From: JAHFPN01 sp963765745
Lineage (GTDB): Bacteria; Pseudomonadota; Alphaproteobacteria; Rhizobiales; Xanthobacteraceae
Length of the DNA stretch: 64,000 nt
Assembly: GCA_963765745.1 (NCBI GenBank)
Contig: CAVXXM010000003.1
Span: forward strand, 620,001-684,000
Reading direction: 5' to 3'
This document shows, piece after piece, positions 29,644-39,290 of the stretch. Within the stretch, counting starts at the first letter, position 1. Each line of letters begins with the position of its first letter. A program made the position numbers and the translations under genes. The notes under the pieces were generated by a model. It saw only the letters and a list, made by a program, of their open reading frames with translations. It searched no databases and had not been told where the DNA came from.

Positions 29644-30874
29644 GGCCGCGCTCCGAAATTCTCGATGAAGCGCACCAGCGCAGCGATCGCAAGGCCCATG
29701 TCGGCGGGCGATGCATACTCCGCCGGATTGTGGCTGACGCCGCCCTTGCAGCGCACGAACAGCATGGCGATGGGGCAGATTTTCGAAAGCATCAGGCCGT
29801 CGTGGCCGGCGCCGGAGGGAAGCTTGATCGCGCGGGCGCCGACCGCCTCGACGGCTTTCGCGAGCCGATCCTGCAATTGCGCGTCGCACGGTGTGGTGGC
29901 GATCTCGTGGATCGGCTCGATCTTCAGCGTCAATTTACGGCGCGCGGCGATGGCGCGCGCTTCCTGCTCGAAGCGCTGGATCGCCGCCTTGCGGGCGGCG
30001 TCGGATGGCGAGCGCAGATCGAGCGTGAAGCGCGCCTGCGGCCGGGATGATGTTGACCGCGCCCGGCTTGACCTCCATGCGGCCCACGGTCGCCACCATG
30101 TGGTCGCCACCCTCACGGGCGATGCGTTCGGCGAGCAAGGTGATTTCGGCCGCGCCCGCGAGCGCGTCACGCCGCAGATCCATGGGCACGGTGCCGGCGT
30201 GACCGGCCTCGCCGGTGAGCGTCAGCATGAGCCGCGTCTGCCCGGCGATGGCGGTGACCACGCCGAGCGGTTCGTTTTTGGCCTCAAGCACCGGCCCCTG
30301 CTCGATGTGCACTTCGAGCCAGGCGGCGGCCTCGCCGCGCGGGATGGCGGCGCGGGAAATTTCGTCCGGGATTCTTGCCATAGGCGCGCAGCGCCTCGGC
30401 GTAGGTCACGCCGTTCGAATCCTTTAGTTCAAGTTGCTTCCTGTCGAACGCGCCCGCCACCGCGGCCGAGGTCGAGAGCGTCGAGGGAAAGCGCGAGCCT
30501 TCCTCGTCGCCGAAAACGAGCAGTTCCAGCGCCGGCAGTTTCGCTCCCGCGCGCTTCAAGGCATCGATTGCGAGGAGCGCAGCGACCACGCCGAGCGGAC
30601 CGTCATAAATGCCGGCATTGATCACGCTATCGATATGGGAGCCCAGGAGCAGCCGCGGCCCCTGCCCGGTCCGGCCGCGCACATTGCCGAGCGCGTCCTC
30701 GGAGACTTCGAGTCCCGCTTCGCCCATCCATTGCGCGACCAGCTTGGCGGCGCGGCGATGCTCGGGCGTAAGGAACAGCCGCACCAGCCGGTCGGGCTCG
30801 GCGGAAATCGCCGCGAGCTCCTCGAGCATCGCCTCGGCGCGGCGGCCGAGCGCTTCGGGGTCGAGCGCGATCAT
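29640..30874 (-). CDS. Allantoate amidohydrolase-like M20 enzyme (two frameshifts)
   Basis: A M20C hydrolase of the AllC/N-carbamoyl-L-amino-acid hydrolase group. Three frames join into 410 residues after removing one extra base near 30380 and one near 30045. Metal and catalytic motifs appear in order: 'LLLGSHIDSVINAGIYDGPLG' (His, Asp), 'VFGDEEGSRF' (Glu-Glu), 'EVHIEQGPVLE' (His), 'GHAGTVPMDLRRD' (substrate region) and 'GGVSHNPAEY' (last His). Directly downstream of and coupled to puuD, it most likely splits allantoate to ureidoglycolate; carbamoyl amino acids are the alternative. Both ends form ATGA junctions with their neighbours, which supports reading the three frames as one gene. Confidence 0.8.
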
Positions 30875-32047
30875 CGCTGCGCCGCCAGCCAGGCGCCGAG
30901 CTTCTCGCGCTCCTCGGCGCTCATGCGGGTTTCGTTGCCGAGCGGCATGGCGTTGGTCTGCACGGCCTGGGCCTGCACCAGGCGGGCGTATTGGCGCAGG
31001 TCGGCCGCGGACTCGAGCCGGATGCTCTTAGGCGCCTCGGCGAAGCCCGGGATGGCTGGGCTTGCGGGCGTGACAGTTGGCGCAATGGTGCGCGGCGATT
31101 TGTACGACCTCGGCGTCGGCGACCTGCAAGGCGCTCTCGGCGCGGCGCGGCGCGGTGGCGCTCACGGCGCAGATCAGCGCGAAGACCGCGACGGGTGCCG
31201 CCCAGCTATAGGCATGGAAGTCGTCGCCGGCATGGCGACGGTTGATCAGATGCTGCAACAGGCCGCCAGCGATCAGGATCAACGCCACCACGAGCCACGA
31301 AAGCGGATGGCTGTAGAGCATCGGGTAATGGCCCGAGACCATCATCAGGAGCACTGGCAACGTCAGATAATTATTGTGCAGCGAGCGCTGCTTGCCGATG
31401 GCGCCGAGTCGGGCGTCCGGTGTTTCGTTCGCGATCAGCTGCGCCACCATCTTTTTCTGGTTCGGAATGATTACGAGGAAGACGTTGGCGGCCATGATGG
31501 TACCGACCAGCGAGCCGACGTGAATGAACGCGCCGCGACCGGAGAAGACATGCTGGAACAGATAGGCCGCGGCGACGATCAGTACGAAGGCGGCGGACGC
31601 GAGCAAAGCCGTGCGATCACCCATCAAGCGGCAAATCAAATCATAGATGAACCAGCCGGCGACCAGGCTCGCGACTGAAATCGCGATGGCGGCGATGGGG
31701 GAAATATCGAGCACCACCGGGTCGATCAGATAAGCGCGTGCGTTCCAATAATATTGAACGACGAGCAGTCCGAAGCCCGTGACCCACGTTAGGTACGCTT
31801 CCCAGCGGAACCAGACCAGGTGCTCGGGCAGTTGGGGCGGCGCGACCGTATATTTTTCGACGTGATAGAAGCCGCCGCCGTGCACCTGCCACTCGGCGCC
31901 GAGGATGCCCGGTGCGGCGCTCTTTTCCTTGCGCAGCCCGTAATCGAGCGCGATGAAATAGAACGACGTACCGATCCAGCCGATGCCCACGATCATGTGG
32001 GCCCAGCGCAGCATCAGGTTCAGCCAATCGGCAACGAAGACGTCCAT
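30871..32047 (-). CDS. puuD: Membrane urate hydroxylase PuuD with cytochrome c tail (one frameshift)
   Basis: An integral-membrane urate oxidase that makes 5-hydroxyisourate. The N-terminal region of about 310 residues has roughly eight membrane segments with conserved His ('RWAHMIVGIGWIGTSFYF', 'RSLHNNYLTLPVL'). The C-terminus is a cytochrome c domain with heme motif 'CANCH'. As written, the frame ends soon after CANCH. An extra C in a run of three (31058-31060) explains this: removing it gives 'AIPGFAEAPKSIRLES' and about 50 more residues to a TGA at 30871-30873, which forms ATGA with the next gene. The corrected length is 391 residues from the ATG at 32047; a GTG 3 bases earlier is possible. 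Confidence 0.88.
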
Positions 32048-32096
32048 CACCCGTACTTTTCGAGCAAGCGGGCGCGTTTGGCAACGCGCCGCCAGC

Positions 32097-33074
32097 TCAA
32101 GGTATCAGGACGGTCGAGCCCACGGTGTTGCGCGCTTCGAGATCGATATGCGCCTTGGCCGCATCTTTCAGCGCATAGGTCTGCTTGATCGGGATCTTCA
32201 CCGCGCCCTTGGCCACCACGTCCATCAGGTTCTTCGCCATGCTGACCATGTCCTCGCGCTTGGCGCCGTAGTGCACCAGCGTCGGGCGGGTGGCGAACAG
32301 CGAGCCCTTGGTCTGCAGCAGGAGAATGTTGAAGGCCTCGATCGGGCCCGAGGCGTTGCCGAAGCTCACGAACATGCCCATCGGCTTGATGCAGTCGAGC
32401 GAGGCCGGGAACGTCGCCTTGCCGACGCCGTCATAGACCACGTGGCACTTGCCGCCATTGGTGATCTCGCCGACGCGCTTCACGAAATCTTCGTCGCGAT
32501 AGAGGATGGTGTGGTGGCAGCCGTTCTCCTTGGCGAGCTTGGCCTTGTCGGCGGAGCCGACGGTGCCGATGACATTGGCGCCGAGATAGTTCGCCCATTG
32601 GCACAGGATCAGCCCGACGCCGCCGGCCGCGGCGTGCACGAGAATGGTCTGGCCTTTCTGCACCTTGAAGGTGCGATGCAGCAGATATTCCGCGGTCATG
32701 CCTTTCAGCATCATGCCGGCGGCGGTCTTGTCGTCGATCTTGGCATCGAGCTTGACGAGGCGCTCGGCTGCGATGTTGCGCTCGGCGGCGTAGCCGCCGA
32801 CGGCGGCGCCATAGGCCACGCGATCACCGACCTTGAGATCGGTGACGCCCGGCCCGACCGCGGTGACGACGCCGGCGCCCTCGTTGCCGGGGATCATCGG
32901 GAGGCCGCCGGGAGCGGGATAGAGACCGGTGCGGAAATAAGTGTCGATGTAATTCAATCCGATGGCGTTCTGTTTGATGCGCACCTCGCCCTGGCCCGGA
33001 TCTTTCAGCTGGATGTCCTCGTAGGTGAGCACTTCCGGCCCGCCGGTCTTGTGGATACGGACTGCCGCGACCAT
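32097..33074 (-). CDS. qor: Quinone oxidoreductase (zeta-crystallin type)
   Basis: A 325-residue zinc-independent medium-chain reductase using NADPH to reduce quinones or enals. The N-terminus 'AAVRIHKTGGPEVLTYED' and 'GLNYIDTYFRTGLYP' are typical of QorA. The cofactor loop is 'VHAAAGGVGLILCQWANYLG' (AAxGGVG motif), and no structural or catalytic zinc cysteines are present. It is full length. puuD starts about 50 bases downstream on the same strand, and the SDR gene lies 76 bases upstream, so these may share transcription. Confidence 0.92.
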   Translation of the reverse strand: MVAAVRIHKTGGPEVLTYEDIQLKDPGQGEVRIKQNAIGLNYIDTYFRTGLYPAPGGLPMIPGNEGAGVVTAVGPGVTDLKVGDRVAYGAAVGGYAAERNIAAERLVKLDAKIDDKTAAGMMLKGMTAEYLLHRTFKVQKGQTILVHAAAGGVGLILCQWANYLGANVIGTVGSADKAKLAKENGCHHTILYRDEDFVKRVGEITNGGKCHVVYDGVGKATFPASLDCIKPMGMFVSFGNASGPIEAFNILLLQTKGSLFATRPTLVHYGAKREDMVSMAKNLMDVVAKGAVKIPIKQTYALKDAAKAHIDLEARNTVGSTVLIP

Positions 33075-33150
33075 TTTCTTCCTCCCGTGGAATGCGGCTG
33101 CCGCCGCCTGTTTCTTTCTAGCCTGCCCTGCCGCGACAGGCGACTCTTAC

Positions 33151-33900
33151 TCAGCGTCCGCCCGATACGCGCACGATGGTGCCAGTGACGTAGGACGCCT
33201 CCTCGGACAATAGCCAGAGGATCGCCGCCGCAACTTCGGCCGCGCTGCCGGCCCGCGCCATGGGAACCGTGGGCGCCATGCGCGCGAGACGGTCGGGCTG
33301 GCCCGCCGTGACGTGAATGTCGGTATCGATCAGGCCGGGCGCGACCGCGTTAACGCGGATGCCTTCCTTGGCCACCTCGCGCGCGAGCCCGACCGTGAAG
33401 CTGTCGATCGCGCCTTTCGATGCGGCATAGCCGACCCACTCGCCGGGAGCGCCGAGCACGGCGGCCATCGAGGAGAGATTGACGATGGCGCCGCCCTTGC
33501 CGCCGCGAGCGGTCGACATGCGGCGCACCGCCTCGCGCGCGACCAGGATCGCGCCGGTGACGTTGACCGCGATGACCCGCTCCAGCGCCCCGGCGTCCAC
33601 GTCGGCGATGCGGCCGGCGCGGCCGGTGATGCCGGCGTTGTTGACGAGATGGGTCAGCGGCCCGAGCTCACGGTCGACGGTCTCGAATAGACGGACGATC
33701 TCGTCCTCGCGCGCCACGTCGGCCTTGATCGGGACCGCGGTGCCGCCGAACTTTTGAATCTCTTTTGCCAGTGCGTCCGCGGCCTTGGCGTCGTTCACAT
33801 AATTGATCGCGACCTGGTAGCCGGCGCGCGCGGCCGCGCGTGCGCTCGCGGCGCCGATGCCGCGGCTGCCTCCGGTGACGAGTAGAATCCTGTCGCTCAA
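33151..33900 (-). CDS. SDR family oxidoreductase
   Basis: A 249-residue short-chain dehydrogenase/reductase. The cofactor motif TGGSRGIG is at residues 9-16, the NNAG motif at 87-90, and the catalytic Ser143/144, Tyr158 and Lys162 are all present. The C-terminal 'VAPGLIDTDIHV' and 'ASYVTGTIVRVSGGR' match the FabG-like classical subfamily. The Asn in 'INYVNDAKAAD' after the second strand suggests NADP(H). The substrate is not deducible. Its ATG overlaps the terC stop (ATGA). Confidence 0.92.
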   Translation of the reverse strand: MSDRILLVTGGSRGIGAASARAAARAGYQVAINYVNDAKAADALAKEIQKFGGTAVPIKADVAREDEIVRLFETVDRELGPLTHLVNNAGITGRAGRIADVDAGALERVIAVNVTGAILVAREAVRRMSTARGGKGGAIVNLSSMAAVLGAPGEWVGYAASKGAIDSFTVGLAREVAKEGIRVNAVAPGLIDTDIHVTAGQPDRLARMAPTVPMARAGSAAEVAAAILWLLSEEASYVTGTIVRVSGGR

Positions 33901-34634
33901 TGCCCAGGCCCTTTTTGTTTTCGCTTACGGCCGCGGCCCGCAAGTACGTTGAAGAATTCGACGCCGCCGGCGAAGGCCATGGCGAAATAGATATAGCCGC
34001 GCGGAATATGGAAGCCGGCGCCGTCGGCGATCAGTGCCATGCCGATCAGGAGCAGGAAGGCCAGCGCCAGCATCTTGGTGGTCGGATGGCGTGCGATGAA
34101 GCCGCTCACCGGCCCGGACGCGACGTACATGACGGCGACTGCGATGAGCACCGCGAGCACCATGACCTCGATCTGCCGCGCCATGCCGATCGCGGTGATG
34201 ATCGAATTGACCGAAAACACGATATCGATCACGATCACCTGCCCGACGACCAGATAGAAGGCGCTGCGCGTCGCCATGGCCTTGGGAGCTTCGTGGCCGC
34301 CCTCAATCTCGGCGTGGACTTCGCGCGTCGCCTTGGTGATCAGGAACAGGCCGCCGGCGATCAGAACGATATCGCGCCAGGACAGATCCCACTCTCCGTA
34401 CTTGAACACAGGCGCGGTGAGGCCAATGAGCCAGGTCAGGAAGAAGAGCAGAACGATGCGGAAGACGAGCGCGAGCGCGAGGCCGATCTGGCGTGCGCGC
34501 TTGGCCGCTTCGGCTGGCAGCCGCGAGACCAGCACCGAGATGAAGACGATGTTGTCGATGCCGAGCACGATCTCCATGGCGGTGAGCGCCGCGAGCGCGG
34601 CCCAGGCATGCGGGTCGAAAAGCAATGCCAGCAT
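33897..34634 (-). CDS. TerC family integral membrane protein
   Basis: A 245-residue TerC/YgaP-like (YjbE-type) protein with about seven membrane segments. Conserved acidic residues lie within membrane helices, as in 'TAMEIVLGIDNIVFISVL' and 'VIVIDIVFSVNSIITAIG', and are the suspected metal-ion sites. Family members have been linked to manganese export in relatives and tellurite resistance in the founding member. The C-terminus is basic and cytoplasmic. It overlaps the SDR start by 4 bases and follows pcs by 7 bases. Confidence 0.9.
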   Translation of the reverse strand: MLALLFDPHAWAALAALTAMEIVLGIDNIVFISVLVSRLPAEAAKRARQIGLALALVFRIVLLFFLTWLIGLTAPVFKYGEWDLSWRDIVLIAGGLFLITKATREVHAEIEGGHEAPKAMATRSAFYLVVGQVIVIDIVFSVNSIITAIGMARQIEVMVLAVLIAVAVMYVASGPVSGFIARHPTTKMLALAFLLLIGMALIADGAGFHIPRGYIYFAMAFAGGVEFFNVLAGRGRKRKQKGPGH

Positions 34635-34641
34635 CGCGCCC

Positions 34642-35376
34642 TCAATTTCTCTCGAAGCGCGGACGGCGTAGTGACCCGGCGATCAGGAAATAGAGCGCGA
34701 TGGCGACGAGGCCATAGGTGACGCCCGGCGGTGGCGACAGGTCGTAGACCAGCGAGACGATTCCGAGCACGCCCCATAGCGCGAGCAAAGCGAGGTTCAG
34801 CGGGCGATGATGCTCGACGCGAAGCGGGTGAACGAAACGGACCGGTGCGAAGGTTAGCGCGCTAAGGATGACCACCAGCGCGAGCGCAAGATAGGGATCG
34901 GGCCGCACGAGAAATAGATAATAGGCGACAAGGTTCCAGGCCGCGGGGAAGCCGCGGAAATAGGCGTCCTTGGTCTTCATGCGCGTATCGGCGAAATAGA
35001 GCGCGCTGGTGATCAGGATCAGGCCGCTGGCCAGGAGCGCAAAGCGTTCGGGCAGAATATTGCCGTAGACCAGCGCGACCACGGGCACGAAGACCCAGGT
35101 GAGATAGTCGACGATGAAATCCAAGGTCGCGCCCGACCAGCGCGGCAGGGTTTCGGCGACCTTGAAGCGGCGCGCGAGCGGGCCGTCGACGGCATCGATC
35201 GCGACGGCCACGGCGAGCCAAAAGAATACGTCGATCCAGACGCTCTCGATCGCGGCGAGCAAGGCGAAAAGCGCAAACACCGCGCCGAGCGCGGTCAGGC
35301 CATGCACGGCAAAGGCTCGTGCCCGCTCGATCAACGGCGCGGGTGGGCCTTGCGGCGGGGGTGGCTCGGTAGCCAT
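34642..35376 (-). CDS. pcs: Phosphatidylcholine synthase
   Basis: A 244-residue CDP-alcohol phosphotransferase that condenses CDP-diacylglycerol with choline. The catalytic signature is complete in a Pcs-like form: Asp61-Asp64-Gly65, Ala68-Arg69, Gly82, Asp86 and Asp90. About seven or eight hydrophobic segments follow a short proline-rich N-terminus. Pcs is found mainly in bacteria that interact with eukaryotes, such as rhizobia, Brucella and Agrobacterium, and lets them use host choline for membrane phosphatidylcholine. Phosphatidylserine synthase is less likely given length and motif spacing. It begins the pcs-terC-SDR run. Confidence 0.85.
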   Translation of the reverse strand: MATEPPPPQGPPAPLIERARAFAVHGLTALGAVFALFALLAAIESVWIDVFFWLAVAVAIDAVDGPLARRFKVAETLPRWSGATLDFIVDYLTWVFVPVVALVYGNILPERFALLASGLILITSALYFADTRMKTKDAYFRGFPAAWNLVAYYLFLVRPDPYLALALVVILSALTFAPVRFVHPLRVEHHRPLNLALLALWGVLGIVSLVYDLSPPPGVTYGLVAIALYFLIAGSLRRPRFERN

Positions 35377-35459
35377 GGATTCGCGCGGGCCCTTCGGTTA
35401 CCTGTTCCTAGCGCATCGAGGCGCGGGCCTCTATCGGAAAGCGACCTGCGTTCAAGACT

Positions 35460-36657
35460 ATGCAGAATTCTTGGACCACCGAAATAGCGATTGTGGGCGG
35501 CGGGCCTTCGGGGCTCGTCGCGGCGCTGATGTTTTCGTCCGCCGGTATCGATACGCTCCTGATCGCGCCGCGGCCTGCGGCACCGGACCGACGCACCACC
35601 GCGCTGCTCGGTGGTTCGGTCGATATCCTGCAAGCGATCGGAGTTTGGTCGAGTCTGGCGGAAAGTGCGGCGCCGCTCGAGCGGCTGCGGCTGGTGGACG
35701 CGACGCGGCGCTTGTTGCGAGCGCCGGAGACGACTTTCTCCGCGGCCGAGCTCGGCCTTCCGGCGTTCGGATACAACATCGCAAACGTGCATTTGCATGA
35801 TGCGTTGCGTGCGGCGGTAAACGCGGCCCGTGACGTAAAGGTGCGCGAGGAGCCAGTCACTGCGGTCGAACCCGATGCGGTGGGCGTCACGCTGCGGCTG
35901 GCGTCCGGCGCGGCGGCGCGCGCGCGGCTGGTGATCGCCGCCGACGGTCGCAATTCGATCTGCCGGCGGGCGGCCGGGATCGAGGTCGAGGCACGCGAGC
36001 TACCGCAAACCGCGCTTGCCTTGAGCGCCCGCCATCGCAGGCCGCACGGAAATATCTCGACCGAGTTCCACACCGAGAGCGGCCCGTACACACTGGTTCC
36101 GTTGCCCGGCAACCGCTCAAGTCTCGTGTGCGTGGTCGAGCCGGATGAAGCGGATGCCTTGATGGCGCTCGACGATGCGGCGCTTTCGCTCGAGATTGAA
36201 CGCCGCGCTCATTCCATCCTCGGCCGCATGGAGGTCGAGGATACGCGCGCCGCCTTCCCGCTCGGCTTCTCCATTGCCGAGAAGTTCGCGGCCCGGCGCG
36301 TCGTGCTGGTCGGAGAAGCCGGCCACGTGTTGCCGCCGATCGGCGCGCAGGGGCTCAATCTCGGCATCCGCGACGCGGTTACGATCGCCGAACTGGTCGC
36401 CGAGGCGCGGCGCGAGGGCGAGGATCCGGGCGGCGATGTGCTGCTTGAATCCTATGACCGAAAGCGCCGCAGCGACGTGCGCTCGCGTGCGCTTGCCGTG
36501 GATTGGATGAACCGGTCGCTGTTGTCCGATTTTCTGCCGTTGCAGCTCGCCAAGGGCGCCGGCTTGCAGCTGGCCTCGCGCGTGGGCGTGCTCCGGCGCT
36601 TTCTCATGCGCCAAGGCATGGGGCCGGACGCAAATCTGCTCGCGGGTGGAGCGCTAG
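35460..36657 (+). CDS. UbiH/COQ6-type FAD hydroxylase (3' end uncertain)
   Basis: A flavoprotein monooxygenase of the ubiquinone-hydroxylase group. The FAD fold shows 'IAIVGGGPSGLVAALMFSSAG' (GxGxxG), a middle 'VIAADGRNS' (DG motif), and 'VLVGEAGHVLPPIGAQGLNLG' (GD-type motif, with Glu in place of Asp). About 400 residues is usual. As written, however, the frame stays open to 37049, running antisense through the whole 3' part of the CoA-transferase gene. A TAG at 36655-36657, one frame over, would end it at normal length, back to back with the neighbour's stop inside the shared GCTAGC. A 1-base insertion near 36630 is therefore likely. Confidence 0.78.
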
Positions 36658-37774
36658 CGCTTCGGGCCCGAGCGCTCGGTCGGGAACGGCCGCACCTCGT
36701 CCTCGACGCGCAGGCTAGGTGCGATCGGCATCGGGAGCGCGCCGATCGGCGGCCCGCCTGGCAGCTCGACGCGGCGGCCGAACAACCGCGCTCGATGAAG
36801 TGCGGGTCGGCGAGCGCCTCTTCCAGCGTGCGCACCACGGTGACGCAGCAATCGGCGGCGGCGAATTTCGGCTTCCAGTGCGCGGCGGTCTGCGAGGCGA
36901 CGAGCTTGCGCACCGCATCGCGCGTCGCGGCCGGGTCTTTGAAGTCGTCGACCAGCTCGGCGGGCAAGCCGATGGCGCCGCAGAACGCGAGCCAGAAATG
37001 CTGCTCCAACGCGCCGCAGGCGACGAGCTTGCCGTCCTTGGTGGTGTAAATTTGATAGCGCGGATTGACGCCGGTGTAGCGCAGCTCGTTGGAGTCCGGG
37101 AGCCGGCCGGTCGAGTAGAGCGCCGCCAGCGAGTACCAGGCGAAGGTGAACATCGCGTCGGTCATGGCGATGTCGATGTGCGTGCCCTCCCCGGTCTTCG
37201 CGCGCTGCAGAAGTGCCAGCAGAATATTGATCACCGCCGGGAAGGTGCCGCCGCCGATGTCGGCGATCAGCGCCGGCGGCACGGTCGGCCGGTCGATCGG
37301 TCCCGGCGAGAGCGCGAGCAGTCCGGTCTCGCCGATATAATTGATGTCGTGGCCGGCTTCGCCGCTCTTCGGGCCGGTCTGGCCGTAGCCGGAGATCGAG
37401 CAATAGACGAGGCGCGGGTTCTTCTTGCGCACCGCCTCGTAGCCGAAGCCCAGGCGCTCCATCACGCCGGGGCGAAACTGCTCCACCAGCACGTCGGCGC
37501 GCGCGACGAGATCGTTGGCGGCCGCGCGGCCCTCCTCGCTCTTGAGATCGGCGATGAGCTGCTGCTTGCCGCGGTTCAACATGGCGAAGGCCGCCGAGTG
37601 GCCGCGCAGAAACGGCGCGATCATGCGCGCGGTTTCGCCGCCGGGCCGCTCGATCTTCACGACCTCGGCGCCGGCTTCGGCAAGCATCAAGGTCGCGAGC
37701 GGCCCCGGCAGGAGCGTCGTGAAATCGGCGACCAGAATGCCTTCGAGCGGCTTGGGCTTTGCTTGTGTCGTCAT
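36654..37774 (-). CDS. Class III (CaiB/BaiF) CoA-transferase (one frameshift)
   Basis: A family III CoA-transferase moving CoA between acyl groups through an aspartyl thioester. The N-terminus '[20 protein letters not shown]', '[20 protein letters not shown]', '[18 protein letters not shown]' and the Asp-containing '[15 protein letters not shown]' are family marks. The frame breaks after 'DPHFIERG' at about 36787, where one base is missing; the other frame continues '[20 protein letters not shown]' to a TAG at 36654. The corrected length is 373 residues. Its ATG overlaps the stop of the AEC carrier, suggesting that the two handle the same carboxylate. The substrate, such as a malonate- or succinate-type acid, is unknown. 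Confidence 0.85.
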
Positions 37775-38734
37775 TGGAACAGGTTCGGCGGCAGCAGGCC
37801 GTTCTTCAGGAGATAGAGCATAGCAGTCACGGTCACGACCGAGGCAATGGTGCCGACGAGAATGCCGCTCGAGGCCTGTTCGATATAGACATGATATTGG
37901 CGGGCCATGATGAAGGCGTTGAGCGCCGGCGGAAGTGCCGCCATGAGCAAGCGCGGTATAGACCCAGACCGGGTCGAAATTGCCGACCAGCGACAGCATC
38001 ACCCAGGCGATCATCGGGTGCACCAGAAGCTTGATCGAGATGAGCACCGGCACTTCGGCCGGCATCCTCGCCATCGGCCTGAGCGCCACGGTGACGCCGA
38101 GCGTGAACAGCGCGCAGGGCGCGGCGGCGTTCTTAAGATACTCGAGGATTTTATCGAGCGCGGACGGAAGTTCGATATTCGCCCAGGCGGCGATCACGCC
38201 CAAGATCGTCGCTACGATAAAGGGATGCGTGAACACGCGCCGCGCCACGAGGCGCGCCATCCGGCCGGCGCTCATTTCGTCGGCGCCGCCGAGCGCCATC
38301 AGGAACGGAACGGCGGCGAAGAACAGCGTGGAGTCGAACACGAAGATCAGCGCCGTCGGCACCGAGGCCTGGGGGCCGAGCGCGGCGAGCGTCAGGCCCG
38401 GTCCCATGTAGCCGACATTGGCATAGGCCCCGACAACGGCGGCGATCGTGGCCTCGGGCAGATTGCCCCGGCGCAACAGGAAGCCGACCAGGAGCGAGAG
38501 CGCGAAACACCAGAAGGTAGAGAGCGTGGTCGCCAGCACGAACGACCAATTGGCGATTTCCTCGAACGGCGTGCGCGAGACGAGATAGAAAAACAAAGCA
38601 GGCAGCGCGATGTACAGAATAAAGAAGTTGAGCCAGGCAAGGCCGTGCTCGTCGATCCCGGCGACCCGCCCGCAGGCGTAGCCGAGAAAGATCAACCCGA
38701 AGAAGGGCAGCGCTAGGCCGAGGACGTCCGCCAT
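37771..38734 (-). CDS. AEC family (auxin efflux carrier-like) transporter (one frameshift)
   Basis: A membrane carrier of the AEC/MdcF family with about ten hydrophobic segments, 320 residues after correction. It begins 'MADVLGLALPFFGLIFLGYA'. 'VGAYANVGYMGPGLTLAALG' contains the family's broken helix. The frame is lost after 'VWVYTALA', where an extra base (AA at 37949-37950) is present; the adjacent frame continues 'MAALPPALNAFIMARQY' and ends 'GLLPPNLFQ'. The corrected stop overlaps the CoA-transferase ATG as ATGA. Bacterial members transport malonate, malate or similar acids, which fits the coupled CoA-transferase. Confidence 0.85.
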
Positions 38735-38841
38735 GAGAGCAGTCTGGTGAGCCCGATTTCGCCTGCGGCGATGAATCCTTGGTCTGCCGCAGCAGGCCTG
38801 TTCTAGGATATTCTTCGGACGAATGCGAAGCGGAGTCGCCG

Positions 38842-39246
38842 ATGCGCGTAGCGCTGCCGGTAGGTGCAATTGTCGCGGCTCTGTTGGCGCTCGCGCCCGC
38901 GCTGGCCCAGGGTCCGACGCGGGCCGTCATCGTGGCGGAGCGGCAAAACGGAACGACGGTCGAGTTGTCCCGGGGTCGACGTCTCGTCGTGCGGCTCGCC
39001 ACGCGAGCAGGCACGGGATATTCCTGGGCACCCGTGGCGCCTGCCAATGACGTACTACGCTTGGCGAAGTCGGAAATCCGGCGGGGGCCGAGCATGCCGG
39101 GCGCTCTCGCGACCCAGATATTCACCTTCTTTCCGGTCGCGCCCGGCACCACGGATGTCGAGTTCAGTTACCGGCGGCCTTGGCTCAAGGATCAGCCGCC
39201 AGCGCGCACCTACAAGATTCGCGTCATTGTGCGCGACGCCCCGTAA
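38842..39246 (+). CDS. Chagasin-like (I42) cysteine protease inhibitor
   Basis: A 134-residue secreted protein with a signal peptide ending near 'ALAPALAQG' (about residue 23). The mature part is an immunoglobulin-like inhibitor domain of the chagasin/ICP type: 'VVRLATRAGTGYSWAP' corresponds to the first inhibitory loop (usually NPTTGYxW), and 'FSYRRPWLKDQP' contains the diagnostic RPW loop. These inhibitors block papain-like proteases; in bacteria they may protect against host, predator or own proteases. The first loop is atypical (RAGTGYSW). It stands alone between divergent AEC and malyl-CoA lyase genes. An upstream start at 38779 would place residues before the signal peptide and is unlikely. 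Confidence 0.8.
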   Translation: MRVALPVGAIVAALLALAPALAQGPTRAVIVAERQNGTTVELSRGRRLVVRLATRAGTGYSWAPVAPANDVLRLAKSEIRRGPSMPGALATQIFTFFPVAPGTTDVEFSYRRPWLKDQPPARTYKIRVIVRDAP

Positions 39247-39290
39247 AGCGATTTCCCGGCTAGGCGAAGGGCGGCGCCTCGGCTAAACGA

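Noticed and set aside
29038..30621. A 527-codon plus-strand open frame across the two M20 genes.
   Set aside because: It is antisense to two recognisable enzymes, has low complexity and no signature; its openness reflects GC bias.
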